Assembly (NCBI RefSeq): GCF_003611585.1
Contig: NZ_RAVW01000011.1
Location: 1 to 52,573, forward strand
Direction of reading: 5' to 3'
Source: Corallococcus exercitus
GTDB lineage: Bacteria; Myxococcota; Myxococcia; Myxococcales; Myxococcaceae
DNA length: 52,573 bases
The position numbers and the translations under genes were made by a program. Each line of letters begins with the position of its first letter. The stretch's first letter is position 1. The notes under the pieces are model-generated. The model searched no databases. It was not told the origin of the DNA and saw only the letters and a list, made by a program, of their open reading frames with translations. Positions 34,194 to 43,688 of this stretch are shown one piece after another.

Positions 34194-35495
34194 TCAGGCG
34201 TGCGGATTGGCCTGGGGCGACAGCGGCGCCGCCATCCCCTGGGCCGGGGGCACCGCCAGGGCCCGGGCCTGCTCGCGCGAGCGCACCCGGCCCTCCACCA
34301 CCCACAGCATGACGGGAATGCCCACCGACAGCGCGATGGACACCCAGGCGATGGTGTCCATGCCGCCGAGCGTCCCGTCCGGCAGGTCCACCAGCAGGCG
34401 CGACGACAGGAAGGCCCCCAGCGCGGAGGCCATGTGCTGGGTGGCGGACTGCAGCGACATGAAGCGGGCGCGCACCGGGTTGTCCGGCACGCGCGAGGTG
34501 AGCGTGTTGTACGCCACGTTGCGCACCCCCATGGCCAGCATGAAGACCATGAACAGCGCGGGGATGGGCAGCCACGCGGGATAGTGCACGAAGCCCACGT
34601 ATGTGCTGAGGGCCGCCAGCACCACGCCCACCGTGCCCACGCGGAAGGAGCCGAAGCGGTCCACCAGCGGCCCCGTCAGCCGCAGCGTGATGAAGCTCAC
34701 GATGCCGCCCGCGAAGTAGATGATCCACAGGTGGTCGCGCGGGTAGCCCAGGTTCTGCTGGAGGTACGCGGAGATGTTGGGGATGACGATGAAGCCGCTC
34801 ATCATCACCAGCGCCGTCATCAGGTAGGACAGCTGCACGTCGGTGCGGGTGAGCAGCTCCCCCACGCCTACGGCCCGGGACGCGCTGCCCCCGGGCTTCA
34901 GGTGTCCGCGCACCGGCGGCAGCAGCCACAGCGCGGCCACCACCACGACCAGGCCCAGCGCCGCCACCACGAAGAAGGGCGTCCGCCAGGTGCCCAGCTC
35001 CGCCACCTTCAGGGCCAGGGGCACGCCCAGCACGGAGGCCACGGAGAAGGACGCCATCACCGCGCCCAGCGCCCGGCCCCGGCGCTCCACCGGGATGAGG
35101 TCCGCGATGATGGACAGCGACAGCGCCGTCGCCGGCCCGCCGAAGAGGCCCGCGCACACGCGCGCCAGCAGCAGCGTGGACAGCCCCAGCGCCAGGCCCC
35201 CCGCCGCCGTGGCCGCGACGAGCCCCAGCATGCACACCGCCAGCGCCTTGCGCCGGTCGAAGCGGTCCAGGAAGTAGCCCCCCAACAGCCCCGCCACGCT
35301 CGCGGCGGCGGTGTAGCTGCCGCCGATGGTGCCGATGTGCGACGACTCGATGCCCAGCCCCTTCGCGAAGTCCGGGCCCAGCGGCATCACCATCACGAAG
35401 TCGAGGATGTTGACGAACTGCACCGCGCCGATGAGCAGCACCACGGCGCGCTCGGACACGGAACGGGAGGAGGCGGACTCGGACGACTCGGGCAT
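34194..35495 (-). CDS. MFS transporter
   Basis: The 433-residue protein has about 12 hydrophobic segments. The MFS signature in the TM2-3 loop is visible as GGYFLDRFDRRKALAVC, and the DHA1-type motif as ARVCAGLFGGPATALSLSIIADLIPVERRGRALG. The second half repeats the pattern (LRLTGPLVDRFGSFRVG). It is probably a drug/H+ antiporter-like exporter; the substrate is unknown. ATG 35493-35495 is used. It starts 26 bases after the chemoreceptor gene on the same strand, so co-transcription is likely. Confidence 0.9.
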   Translation of the reverse strand: MPESSESASSRSVSERAVVLLIGAVQFVNILDFVMVMPLGPDFAKGLGIESSHIGTIGGSYTAAASVAGLLGGYFLDRFDRRKALAVCMLGLVAATAAGGLALGLSTLLLARVCAGLFGGPATALSLSIIADLIPVERRGRALGAVMASFSVASVLGVPLALKVAELGTWRTPFFVVAALGLVVVVAALWLLPPVRGHLKPGGSASRAVGVGELLTRTDVQLSYLMTALVMMSGFIVIPNISAYLQQNLGYPRDHLWIIYFAGGIVSFITLRLTGPLVDRFGSFRVGTVGVVLAALSTYVGFVHYPAWLPIPALFMVFMLAMGVRNVAYNTLTSRVPDNPVRARFMSLQSATQHMASALGAFLSSRLLVDLPDGTLGGMDTIAWVSIALSVGIPVMLWVVEGRVRSREQARALAVPPAQGMAAPLSPQANPHA

Positions 35496-35521
35496 GGAAG
35501 CCTTGGGGGAATGGCGGTGCG

Positions 35522-37585
35522 TCAGACGCGGAAGCGGCGGACCTCGGCGCGGAGGATCTCCGCCTGGCGCGTGAGGTTGTCGATGGCCTCTTCCAGCTGG
35601 CGCACCGAGCGCGTCTGGTGCTCGGACACGCCCTTGATGGTCTCCACGGCCTTGAGCACCTGCTCGCTGCCCTTGGTCTGCTCCTTCTGGGCGCGGTTCA
35701 GGTGGGTGACCATCTCGTTGATGCTCTCGATGGAGCGGGTGATCTGCTTGCTGCCGTGCGCCTGCTCCTGGCTGGAGCGCTGCACGTGCTGGGTGAGCGT
35801 CTTCATCCGCTCCGCGCTCTTCATGATCTGCTCGCCGCCCCGGGCCTGCTCGTTGGAGGCCTGGGAGATCATCGACACGGTGGCGGAGATGCGGTGGATG
35901 GCGGCGGTCACCTGCTTGCTGCCGCGCGCCTGCTCCACCGTGGCGCGGGCAATGGCCTTCACCATCTGCGTGGACTTCTGGGTGCTGTCGTTGATCTTCC
36001 GCAGGGCGCCTTCCGCCTCGCGGCCCAGCTGCACGCCCTCCTCCACGCTCTTGACGCCCTGGTTCATCACCACCACGGCGTTGCGGCTCTCCTCCTGCAC
36101 GCCGCGGATGAGCTCGGCGATCTCCTTGGTGGACGCGCCGGTGCGCTCGGCCAGGTCCTTGATCTCCTCCGCCACCACCGCGAAGCCCTTGCCGTGCTCG
36201 CCCGCCTGCGCGGCGATGATGGCGGCGTTGAGGGCCAGCAGGTTCGTCTGCTCCGCCACGTCGTCAATGACGTTGAGGATGTTGCCAATCTCGCTGATGC
36301 GCCGGCCCAGGCTGTCGATGACGCCCGCGGCGGTGCGGCTGGTGTCCTTGATGCGGTCGATGCCGGAGAGCGTCTTGCGCAGGGCCTCCACGCCCGTCTG
36401 CGCGTCCTCGAAGACCTGCTCGGACAGGCGCGCGGTCTCGTTGGCGTTGGCGTCGACCTGACCGATGGCGGCGTCCATCTGGCTGATGGCGGAGGACGTG
36501 TCCTCGGTGGACGCGGAGAGGTCCTCGATGTTCTTGGCCACCTCCTTGATGGAGTACGTCATCTCCTCGATGGCGCTGGTGGTCTCCTCCACGCTGGCGG
36601 CCATGGCCTGGACGTTCTCCGCCACCTCGTCGTTGGTGGCGGCCATCTCCATGATGGAGGAGCTGCTCTCCTCCGCGCTCTGGTAGAGGACCTCCACGTT
36701 CTCCGCGATGCCGCGCAAGCTGGCCATCATCTCCACCATGGAGGAGGACGTCTCCTCCACGCGCGACTGCACGGTGCCCGCGCCGGAGGACACGGTGGTG
36801 CCGGTGCGGTGGATCTGCTCGATGACGCCGGCCACCACGTCGGACACGCCGCGCACGCGGCCCAGCGTGTCGCGCCAGGACTGGGCCATGCGGTTGAGGG
36901 CTTCGGCCAATTGGCCCAGTTCGTCCTTGCTGTTGCGCACCTCCGCGCGGCCGGTGAGGTCGGCCTCCGCCAGCTTGCGCGCCATGGACATCATCGCGTC
37001 CAGCGGGTGGAGGATGAACGCGCGCGAGATGAGGAACGCCACCAGGAGGAACAGCACCAGGCCCACGACGAAGGCCAGCAGCACCGTGTGGCGCAGGGCC
37101 GTGAGCACCCCATTCAGCTGGGAGTCGTTCACCACCACCACGACCTCGCCGGGCACGCCGCCCGCGAGCGTCACGGGTTCGGACACCGCCCAGGCGGTAT
37201 CGGACAACTCCGTCTTGTCCAGCGGCGGGAGGGGGCGGACCGAGAGGCGCTTCTCCAGGCCCGTCCTGAACCATTCCGGCGGCGGCGCGGGGAACGTGGC
37301 GCGAGGCACGCCCTGGGCGTCCACCACCGCGACGACGCTGAAGTCGTCATCCAGCGGGTAGAGCCCATCCAGGCTGGGGACCGGTTGGGTGGCGGCCTGT
37401 CTTTCGACCAGGACCTTCACCTCCCGGGCCTTGGCCTGAGCGTGCAGCGCCATGCGCTCCCTCAGGTGGTTGGCCACCTGGAGGGGAACGACGAAGAAGA
37501 GCGCTCCCAGGATGACGGCCAGCGCGAGGCCGAACGAACCCAGGAGGATGCCCCGGAGACCGGGTTTCTTGAGGCGACGTGGCAA
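35522..37585 (-). CDS. Methyl-accepting chemotaxis protein (transmembrane chemoreceptor)
   Basis: The protein is about 687 residues. TM1 is near residues 12-33 ([21 protein letters not shown]), followed by a periplasmic sensor of about 125 residues ([19 protein letters not shown] suggests a single-Cache/PAS-like fold) and TM2 [26 protein letters not shown] domain and a long coiled coil follow, with the signalling hairpin [20 protein letters not shown] and [14 protein letters not shown]. It should feed a Che or Frz-type pathway; none is encoded here. There is no ATG before TM1, so TTG 37583-37585 ([11 protein letters not shown]) is proposed. No clear ribosome site supports it, so the start is uncertain. 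The gene runs into an MFS gene 26 bases away. Confidence 0.9.
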   Translation of the reverse strand: MPRRLKKPGLRGILLGSFGLALAVILGALFFVVPLQVANHLRERMALHAQAKAREVKVLVERQAATQPVPSLDGLYPLDDDFSVVAVVDAQGVPRATFPAPPPEWFRTGLEKRLSVRPLPPLDKTELSDTAWAVSEPVTLAGGVPGEVVVVVNDSQLNGVLTALRHTVLLAFVVGLVLFLLVAFLISRAFILHPLDAMMSMARKLAEADLTGRAEVRNSKDELGQLAEALNRMAQSWRDTLGRVRGVSDVVAGVIEQIHRTGTTVSSGAGTVQSRVEETSSSMVEMMASLRGIAENVEVLYQSAEESSSSIMEMAATNDEVAENVQAMAASVEETTSAIEEMTYSIKEVAKNIEDLSASTEDTSSAISQMDAAIGQVDANANETARLSEQVFEDAQTGVEALRKTLSGIDRIKDTSRTAAGVIDSLGRRISEIGNILNVIDDVAEQTNLLALNAAIIAAQAGEHGKGFAVVAEEIKDLAERTGASTKEIAELIRGVQEESRNAVVVMNQGVKSVEEGVQLGREAEGALRKINDSTQKSTQMVKAIARATVEQARGSKQVTAAIHRISATVSMISQASNEQARGGEQIMKSAERMKTLTQHVQRSSQEQAHGSKQITRSIESINEMVTHLNRAQKEQTKGSEQVLKAVETIKGVSEHQTRSVRQLEEAIDNLTRQAEILRAEVRRFRV

Positions 37586-37693
37586 GGCCGGCCCACTGTA
37601 GGGAGGGTGGCCCGTCCGGGCAAGGAACGGACTTCCCCGCCTGCCAGGGCCGGACGCTGGGTTCCCGGGGGCAGGATGCGTAAGGTCCAGGGG

Positions 37694-38722
37694 ATGACCG
37701 CGACGCTGCTGCTCACCGACCCGCTCTTCCTCCAGCACGACGCTGGCGAGGGCCACCCCGAGTCGCCCGCCCGCCTGCGGCGCATCCTCCAGGTGCTGGC
37801 GCGCAACCCCGTCGCGGGCACGGTGATGGCCCATCCCCGCTCCGCCACGGACGCGGAAATCCTGGCGGTGCACACCCCGGCGCACCTGGACGCGATGGAG
37901 AAGCTGGGGGGCCGCTTCGAGCGCATCGACGAGGACACGGCGGTGTCCCCGGACAGCCTCGACGCGGCGCGGGTGGCCGCGGGCGCGGCGGTGCAGGCCG
38001 TGGAGCAGGTGATGGCGGGGCACGCGAGGAATGCGTTCGCGCTGGTGCGTCCGCCCGGCCACCACGCGGAGCCGGGCCGGGCCATGGGCTTCTGCCTCTA
38101 CAACAACGTCGCCATCGCGGCGGAGGCCGGACGGCAGCTGGGGGCCGAGCGCGTGCTGGTGCTGGACTGGGACGTGCACCACGGCAACGGCACGCAGGCG
38201 GCGTTCTGGGGACGGCGGGACGTGCTGTACCAGTCGGTGCACCAGTTCCCCTACTACCCGGGCAGCGGCGCGGCGCCGGAGGTGGGCCGGGGAGAAGGCC
38301 AGGGCTTCACGGTCAACTGCGGCCTGCCGGGCGGCAACACCGACGCGGACTACGGGATGATCTTCGAGGAGCTGCTGCTGCCCGTGGCGCAGGCGTACCG
38401 GCCGGACCTGGTGCTGGTGTCCGCGGGGTTCGACCCGCACCGCGCGGATCCGATTGGCGGCATGGACGTCACCGAGCGCGGCTTCGCGGCGATGTGCACG
38501 TCCGTGCGCAAGCTGGCGGAGGAGGTCTCCGGCGGGAAGCTGGTGCTGGTGCTGGAGGGCGGCTATTCGCTGGAGGGGCTGTCGAACTCCGTGCACGCGT
38601 GCATCGAGGTGCTGGCGGGAAGGGATGACAGCTTCGCGTCCGGCGCCACCAACGCGGACGCGAGGGAGGCACTGGCCGCGAGCCGCGAAGCGCTCAAGCC
38701 GTACTGGGCCAGCGTGCGCTGA
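37694..38722 (+). CDS. Histone deacetylase family (acetylpolyamine amidohydrolase-like) zinc hydrolase
   Basis: The 342-residue protein shows the class II HDAC-like pattern: [38 protein letters not shown], zinc ligands in [39 protein letters not shown] and [10 protein letters not shown]. It removes acetyl groups from Lys, polyamines or small molecules such as acetoin-pathway or secondary-metabolite substrates; the target is unknown. ATG 37694-37696 is used; ATG 37676 is an in-frame alternative six codons earlier. It is divergent from the chemoreceptor. Its frame is also open far upstream through the chemoreceptor gene, which is only an antisense shadow. Confidence 0.93.
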   Translation: MTATLLLTDPLFLQHDAGEGHPESPARLRRILQVLARNPVAGTVMAHPRSATDAEILAVHTPAHLDAMEKLGGRFERIDEDTAVSPDSLDAARVAAGAAVQAVEQVMAGHARNAFALVRPPGHHAEPGRAMGFCLYNNVAIAAEAGRQLGAERVLVLDWDVHHGNGTQAAFWGRRDVLYQSVHQFPYYPGSGAAPEVGRGEGQGFTVNCGLPGGNTDADYGMIFEELLLPVAQAYRPDLVLVSAGFDPHRADPIGGMDVTERGFAAMCTSVRKLAEEVSGGKLVLVLEGGYSLEGLSNSVHACIEVLAGRDDSFASGATNADAREALAASREALKPYWASVR

Positions 38723-38731
38723 CGGGGCGGT

Positions 38732-39466
38732 TCAGTACAGCGCGTTCCTGTCCATGGGAAGGCCAGCCAGCTCCATCATGAATGCCCCCAGGCCGTAAAG
38801 AGCCCCTGCGCGCCCGTCCGGCTCGGGGCTCTGGATGTCCAGGGCCCGATAGCGGCCCTTCCGCCCTCCTTCGAACAGCCACTGTGAACCGTCGAGGTAG
38901 ACCAGGGAGTTCGGCGGAGCGAAGCGATCGAGGGTCCAGAACCGGGCCTGCTCCAATCGATGTTGGAGGGCCTGCCACTGGGTGGGCGTGAGCAGGATGC
39001 GTCTGTCGACAGCCAGGGCCCCCTTGCTGTTGCCCTCCTCCTTGACGTGCAGGGAGTAGACGCTCCCCCGGTGCTCGACGCGAATGAGCCGGTACGGTTC
39101 AAAGGAGGGCATCCAGGTGAAGCGGTAGACCTCGCTGTCCGGAGCCAGGGGGAGCAGCGAGTCTTCCTTCAAGGCCAAGAGCTTGTACGAGCACCAGCAC
39201 TGCTCCAGTTCCAGCAGCTCCTGACTGCGATGACTCATGTCGAGATGCGGCCCCAGGTTCAGGGCCAAGGCCCCGCGAGGAAACAAATCGGGCCAGGTCT
39301 CCCCGTCCTCCGCGAAGCAGGTCCGGGTGCCCAGGCTGTCGGTCCTGACGTACTTCGATGGCTCCTCGGCCTTCGGGGACCTGGCCGGTGACTCCGTCCG
39401 GTGCGCGCCGGTGCAGGCGCCGAGCAGGAGCAGCAGTCCCCGAGCAGCAATCGCTGATGCCTTCAA
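38732..39466 (-). CDS. Lipoprotein of unknown function
   Basis: The 244-residue protein starts at TTG 39464-39466, preceded by a near-perfect AAGGAGGGGG ribosome site. The signal peptide KASAIAARGLLLLLGAC gives a lipobox LGAC. The mature part has several Trp/Phe/Tyr-rich segments: LELEQCWCSYKLLALKEDSL, EVYRFTWMPSFEPYRLIRVEHRG, ALQHRLEQARFWTLDRFAPPN and LYGLGAFMMELAGLP. I recognise no family. GTG 39481 would start just before the same signal. Codon GC bias is a little lower than in its neighbours. It converges on the deacetylase gene (9 bases). Confidence 0.72.
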   Translation of the reverse strand: MKASAIAARGLLLLLGACTGAHRTESPARSPKAEEPSKYVRTDSLGTRTCFAEDGETWPDLFPRGALALNLGPHLDMSHRSQELLELEQCWCSYKLLALKEDSLLPLAPDSEVYRFTWMPSFEPYRLIRVEHRGSVYSLHVKEEGNSKGALAVDRRILLTPTQWQALQHRLEQARFWTLDRFAPPNSLVYLDGSQWLFEGGRKGRYRALDIQSPEPDGRAGALYGLGAFMMELAGLPMDRNALY

Positions 39467-39561
39467 GCCCCCTCCTTGCACGCGGTGCCCCGCGTTCCCG
39501 TGGATGCAGTCTACCCTTTCGGGGACGGCATCCGCGTGGGCACTCCTGACACAGGCTGTGA

Positions 39562-41091
39562 TCAGGAGCCGCTTCGGAACAGCTGTGCCTCCAGCGTTGC
39601 ATCGAGGACCTGCTCCGCGTCCGGGACGGGTTCATTCCACCGTGCCGCCACCACGCCATCCGGGCGCACGAGGCAGGCACCACCGTCCCCGACCCCATAT
39701 GCGTGTTGCCAGCCCTGGACGACGTGGACCCGCAGCGCCATGCGCTCCGCGCTGCTCCACGCCTCGCTCCCCGCGAGCAGGACGAAGCCGTTGCCGAAGA
39801 GATCCAGCGTCGACTTGCGCCCCTCCGCTCCGTCCAGCCAGACATGCGGCGCGCGCGTGCCGGGTTCGCCCGTGGGGACGAAGGTCTTCGGCAATGGCGG
39901 ACCGTCACCGTAGCGGTAGCCCAGGGTGACGGCGTCGTCCTCGACGATCTCCTCGCCCGCCGGAAGCTCGCGTTTCATCATCTTCATCGCGAGCAGCGCG
40001 GCCTGGTTCGCGGTGGCAGCAGCCACGGGCCTTCGCTCGGCGTCGTAGGTCTCCAGCAACGCGGGGCCTGCGTGGCCATTCAACACCGCCGCCAGCTTCC
40101 AGGCGAGGTTCGCCGCGTCATGGATGCCGGTGTTGGCGCCAAAGCCTCCCGTGGGCGGCATCTGGTGCGCGGCGTCTCCGACAAGAAGGACACGGCCCGC
40201 GCTGAAACGCTCCGCGACTCGCTCCGCGCCCTCCCACACGAAGGTCCCGTGGAACGTGGGCTTCAGGTCCGGGATGCCCGTGACGGTGCGCAGCCGCTGT
40301 GTCCACCGGGCCTCCGTGAAGTCAGCGGCCGTTTCACGGGACATGTCGATCCGGGTCGCGTGGATCCACCGGTCCTTCACGTCCGTGGCCACGATGACGC
40401 CGCCCACCTCCGGATGCGTGAGCACCGCGAAGCCCAGCGGCACCTCCCGCTGCACGGGCGAGAGGTCGGCCTCGAAGAGTGTGGAGAGGTTGTGGCCAAA
40501 GGAGCCCCGGCCACGCTGCTGGATGCCTAGCGCCTCGCGCACCGGACTGCGCACCCCGTCCGCGCCAATGAGATACGCCGCATGCACGGTGGACACCGCG
40601 CCCGTGTCGCGGTCGAGCACCGTGGCGCGCACGCCTTGCTCATCCTGCGTGAAGCCCGTCAGCTCGTGACGGAAGCACACCTCCACGTCCTGGCTCCTCA
40701 CGGCGGTCAAGAGGATGGGCTCCAGCCGGTCCTGGCCCAGGAAGACGAACGGACACGGGCTGAGGTCCATCCGCTGCGTGGAGACCGCCCGCGTCTTCCA
40801 CGAATGCACCGGCCCCGCGAGCGTGACGGCCACCAGTTCTCCGACCACCGTGCCCTCGGGAACGGCCCCGGCCCGTTCCACCTCCTCACCCGCGCACGTG
40901 GACCGCAACAACTCCACGGTGCGCGCGTGGAAGCCGCGTGCACGCGGATGGAGCGACGTGCCCGCGTGCTTCTCGATGATCAGCGCGCGCACACCCTGGT
41001 GGGCGAGGAACAACGCGGTCGACAGCCCCACGAGGCCGCCTCCGACGATGAGCACGGGGACCTGACGCACCTGCGAGGGATGGGCTTGCAT
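39562..41091 (-). CDS. FAD-dependent aromatic monooxygenase (PF01494 type)
   Basis: The 509-residue flavoprotein hydroxylase has N-terminal FAD GxGxxG in VLIVGGGLVGLSTALFLAHQG, a DG motif in YLIGADGVRSPVREALG, and second FAD motif GRVLLVGDAAHQMPPTGGFGANTGIHDA. The C-terminal part resembles the thioredoxin-like end of phenol hydroxylase/PgaE-type enzymes. It hydroxylates a phenolic or polyketide-like aromatic with NAD(P)H and O2; the substrate is unknown. ATG 41089-41091 is used. Its start codon overlaps the ATG of the AraC remnant on the other strand, so normal divergent promoters have no space there. Confidence 0.92.
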   Translation of the reverse strand: MQAHPSQVRQVPVLIVGGGLVGLSTALFLAHQGVRALIIEKHAGTSLHPRARGFHARTVELLRSTCAGEEVERAGAVPEGTVVGELVAVTLAGPVHSWKTRAVSTQRMDLSPCPFVFLGQDRLEPILLTAVRSQDVEVCFRHELTGFTQDEQGVRATVLDRDTGAVSTVHAAYLIGADGVRSPVREALGIQQRGRGSFGHNLSTLFEADLSPVQREVPLGFAVLTHPEVGGVIVATDVKDRWIHATRIDMSRETAADFTEARWTQRLRTVTGIPDLKPTFHGTFVWEGAERVAERFSAGRVLLVGDAAHQMPPTGGFGANTGIHDAANLAWKLAAVLNGHAGPALLETYDAERRPVAAATANQAALLAMKMMKRELPAGEEIVEDDAVTLGYRYGDGPPLPKTFVPTGEPGTRAPHVWLDGAEGRKSTLDLFGNGFVLLAGSEAWSSAERMALRVHVVQGWQHAYGVGDGGACLVRPDGVVAARWNEPVPDAEQVLDATLEAQLFRSGS

Positions 41092-41497
41092 GCCCGGAGA
41101 TATAGCGCCAGGCCGCGACCCGGTCCTGGCGCAACGGGTGGTCCATCCGGCGAATCGTGACGCGCGGCCCCAGCGGGCCCTGGAGCGCATCGTGGTGGAG
41201 GACGCGGACGCCCTGCGCGTGAAGGATCTGGTGGAAGCCGCCAGCCTGTGCCGCGCCCCCTTCCTGCGGGCCTTCCGCGCCAGCATGGGCGAAAGCCCCA
41301 CCCGGTACCTCCAAGGCTACCGGCTGGCGCGCGCGGCGGAGCGGCTCCGCCAGGGCCAGGCCGCGTCCGTGCTGGCGACCGCGCGCATGTGCGGCTTCGG
41401 AGACCCGGCCGCTTCACCCGGGCCTTCCGTTCCCGCTTCGGCTGCGCGCCCCGCGAGTACCTCGCGCCACGGACGAGAAGGCCGCCAGGAGTTCGTC
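41090..41497 (+). pseudogene. Truncated, frameshifted AraC-family regulator
   Basis: An AraC-type DNA-binding domain can be read as VKDLVEAASLCRAPFLRAFR, ESPTRYLQGYRLARAAERL and ATARMCGFGDP. At about 41403-41410 the frame breaks. The rest of the domain (GRFTRAFRSRFGCAPREYL) continues in another frame, as if one base had been lost near ACCCGGCC. The N-terminal effector domain is absent. The downstream frame has no stop before the GntR gene and is in phase with it. Coordinates are approximate; ATG 41090 is a nominal start that overlaps the monooxygenase start. A sequencing error is the main alternative. Confidence 0.65.
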
Positions 41498-41627
41498 AAC
41501 CCATCCTGCCTCGAAGTTCTCCGCGAGGCCCCGCACCTCGCGGAGCGGTGGTGGGCCCGACGGTGTGCATGAACGACGCCAAGGCGAGTCCACGTGCAGC
41601 GGCGCCCTGCCGGGAACGCCCTCTCCA

Positions 41628-41652
41628 AACCTGTCCGACAGTCGGACAGGTT
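41628..41652. repeat. Perfect 25-bp palindrome (12-1-12)
   Basis: AACCTGTCCGAC (41628-41639), a central A and GTCGGACAGGTT (41641-41652) are exact inverted copies. It lies in the non-coding gap between the AraC remnant and the GntR gene. A second, partly decayed copy occurs at 42754-42777. It may be an interspersed palindromic element of the genome or an operator for the GntR gene about 90 bases downstream. Confidence 0.8.
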
Positions 41653-41745
41653 CGCGCCGCCTGGCGCCCCAGGGCGGGCTGGCCCGCATCCATGTCAGAC
41701 CCCCGTGGTTTGGTGCACGAGGCTTGGGCGAGGAGGGCGACGGTG

Positions 41746-42939
41746 ATGGTGCGGGTTGGACTCGTGGCGTACGTGGAGGAGCAGCTCGAGCGGGACATTT
41801 CGCTGGGGAGGCTGCCGAGAAGCGGGCAGTTGGGCTCGGAAAAGACGCTGGCGCGCATCTACGGGGTGAGTCGGGGCACGGTGCGCGAGGCCCTGCGGCG
41901 GCTGGCGGCGCGGGGCCTGGTGGAGCAGCGCTCCGGACGTCAGACAAGAGCCGTGGCGCTGGATGAGTCGCTGACGCTGGAGAACCTGGGCTTGGCGCTG
42001 CATGACGAACGCCGCCCGGAGTGCCGTCGGCTGCTGGAGGGCTTCTTCAGCCTCAAGCGGCAGGTGCTGGTGGAGCTCCTGGCCGACTGCTGCACGAGTG
42101 CCTCCGACGCGGCCCTGTGCCAGCTGGAGGACGCCTGCTTCTGGCTTTCGGACGCGGCGCGCTGGAATCCTGGCGCGCGCTGCGCACAGTGGGAGTTCGA
42201 GTTGCTGCGGCTCGCGGCCCGGGCTGCGGAGCGTCCAGGGCACCTGCTCCTCATCCAGTCGCTGCAGCGGGCTTTACGGGGCAACGCGACCCGGCTGCTG
42301 TCCCTCATGGGCGGCGAGACGCTGCGCCAGTGGGTCTTGTGCGCGATAGAGGCCCTGCGAAATCGCGACGCGCGGGCGCTCCAGCACGAGCTGCCGGCGC
42401 TGCTGAAGGCGTGCGATGAGCGCGTGCTGGAGGACTTCGCCCCTGTCCCCCAGGAGCAGGAATCCCCCGAGGCCGAGTGCCTCCCGGAGTGCCACCCTGA
42501 CGCCCCCGCTTCAGCCTCCGCGCAGGACGATGCGCCCGCCGCGGGCCCCTGCGTGGAGGAGCATGGCCCTGCCCCCCTCGCGCCAGCCGCCGGGGCAACG
42601 GAAACGCTCGGTATTGCCCCCCGCGTCCACGAGGGAGCCCTTCCCGTGGAGCCGGACCGCGGGACGCCGCGTCTTCCAGCTGCCCCATGCCTTACTCCCG
42701 GCGAGCCGCAGGGTGCGTGCGCCCCTGTGGACGTGACGGGCGCGGCCCCGGGAAACCTGTCCGACTGTCGAGCGGGTGGGAGCGCTTCGTCTCAGGAAGA
42801 GGAGCCGCTTGCGCGAGGAGAAGCGCAAGTCGAGCGGGCCGCCTCATGGCCCCCAGGGGCCCACCCCCACCACGAGGACGATGGGCTGTGCCCCTCTGAC
42901 GCCTCCATGGCCCACACGCCAAAGCCCCCCGCTTCATGA
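41746..42939 (+). CDS. GntR-family transcriptional regulator with a long Pro/Ala/Glu-rich C-terminal extension
   Basis: The 397-residue protein has an N-terminal winged helix (AYVEEQLERDISLGRLPRSG, then LGSEKTLARIYGVSRGTVREALRRLAARGLVEQRSGR), typical of GntR. It is followed by an FCD-like helical domain (about 70-225; LLEGFFSLKRQVLVELLADC, LLLIQSLQRALRGNATRLL). Residues from about 230 to 397 are low-complexity, rich in Pro, Ala and Glu, with no domain; a palindrome copy lies inside this part. ATG 41746 (or GTG 41743) follows AGGAGG; ATG 41692 is less likely. The ligand and target are unknown. The tail may be translated non-coding DNA that lost a stop. Confidence 0.8.
   Translation: MVRVGLVAYVEEQLERDISLGRLPRSGQLGSEKTLARIYGVSRGTVREALRRLAARGLVEQRSGRQTRAVALDESLTLENLGLALHDERRPECRRLLEGFFSLKRQVLVELLADCCTSASDAALCQLEDACFWLSDAARWNPGARCAQWEFELLRLAARAAERPGHLLLIQSLQRALRGNATRLLSLMGGETLRQWVLCAIEALRNRDARALQHELPALLKACDERVLEDFAPVPQEQESPEAECLPECHPDAPASASAQDDAPAAGPCVEEHGPAPLAPAAGATETLGIAPRVHEGALPVEPDRGTPRLPAAPCLTPGEPQGACAPVDVTGAAPGNLSDCRAGGSASSQEEEPLARGEAQVERAASWPPGAHPHHEDDGLCPSDASMAHTPKPPAS
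42754..42777. repeat. Second, decayed copy of the 25-bp palindrome
   Basis: The left arm AACCTGTCCGAC is identical to that at 41628. After one base the right arm begins GTCG and matches 8 of 12 positions of the perfect copy. It sits inside the low-complexity 3' part of the GntR reading frame. Confidence 0.6.
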
Positions 42940-43022
42940 CCGGCGACAGCCCTTCGTGCCCACTCGGGCCCATGAGGCTCCGCGCGCCCGCCCTTGAGGC
43001 AGAGCGCCCGCGCCGATAGACC

Positions 43023-43646
43023 TCACCCGCCGGACTGGCGGCCTTCGATGGCGCACAGGAGCACCGCCGCGGCGATGCCCAGGCGCCGGTCCAGCTGGCG
43101 CTGCGTGTCCATGGAGAAGTCCAGGTCGATCTTCTGGATGAACGGGTTGAAGTGCTGCCGGAAGCTGAACACCTGCGCACCGCCCAGGGTGCCGGTGAAG
43201 GTCTGTGGGAGGAGGTTGGTGAGGAAGCGCCGCACGAGCGCCAGCAGCATGCTGTCCTCCTCCACCCTGCCCACCTCGTTCCCGTCCACGTCCAGGATGA
43301 GCCAGGTGTCGCGCAGCATGGAGCTCAGGGCCTTGCGGCGCAGCGCGCCCACCCGCTCGCCGGTGGCCGCGTCGGTGACGTCGTAGGTGGCGCCGAAGTC
43401 CAGGATGCTGCGCGCCTGGATGGTGATGAGCTCCTCCTGCATGTCCTCGCCGCTGTAGATGCGCAGGTCCTCCTTCAGCTTGAAGGCCTTCATCTTCGAG
43501 TAGAAGGCGACGTTGCCCGCCTCGTCGTAGATGTGGAACGCGCCGCCGAACAGCTTGAAGAACTTGCGGCGGATCATGTAGCGGGACTGGCCGAGGCGCC
43601 CGGAGGCAAGCTCACTCCGGGGACGGGGCTGGATGGCGGAGGACAT
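43023..43646 (-). CDS. LURP-one-related / Tubby-like family protein
   Basis: The 207-residue protein has the LURP-one-related beta-barrel pattern: YMIRRKFFKLFGGAFHIYDEAG, VAFYSKMKAFKLKEDLRIYS, RSILDFGATYDVTDA, MLRDTWLILDVDGNEVGRVEED, and a C-terminal hydrophobic helix (LGIAAAVLLCAIEG) resembling the scramblase/Tubby terminal helix. The family binds membranes or lipids, and no enzymatic role is known. ATG 43644-43646 follows a strong GGGAGG site. It is downstream of the effector-like gene's mirror position and convergent with GntR across an 83-base gap with no clear terminator. Confidence 0.85.
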   Translation of the reverse strand: MSSAIQPRPRSELASGRLGQSRYMIRRKFFKLFGGAFHIYDEAGNVAFYSKMKAFKLKEDLRIYSGEDMQEELITIQARSILDFGATYDVTDAATGERVGALRRKALSSMLRDTWLILDVDGNEVGRVEEDSMLLALVRRFLTNLLPQTFTGTLGGAQVFSFRQHFNPFIQKIDLDFSMDTQRQLDRRLGIAAAVLLCAIEGRQSGG

Positions 43647-43688
43647 GGCCTCCCTCCCTAGCGCGAAGCGGCACGCGGGACCAGGGGG

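Noticed and set aside
37601-37630. GTG near the start of the chemoreceptor as a translation start
   Set aside because: The GTG is out of frame with the receptor, so TTG 37585 is the only visible start before TM1.
35618-37693. Long plus-strand open frame leading into the deacetylase gene
   Set aside because: It lies opposite the well-supported chemoreceptor. Its Gly/His/Leu-rich translation has no homology; deacetylase homology begins only at 37694.
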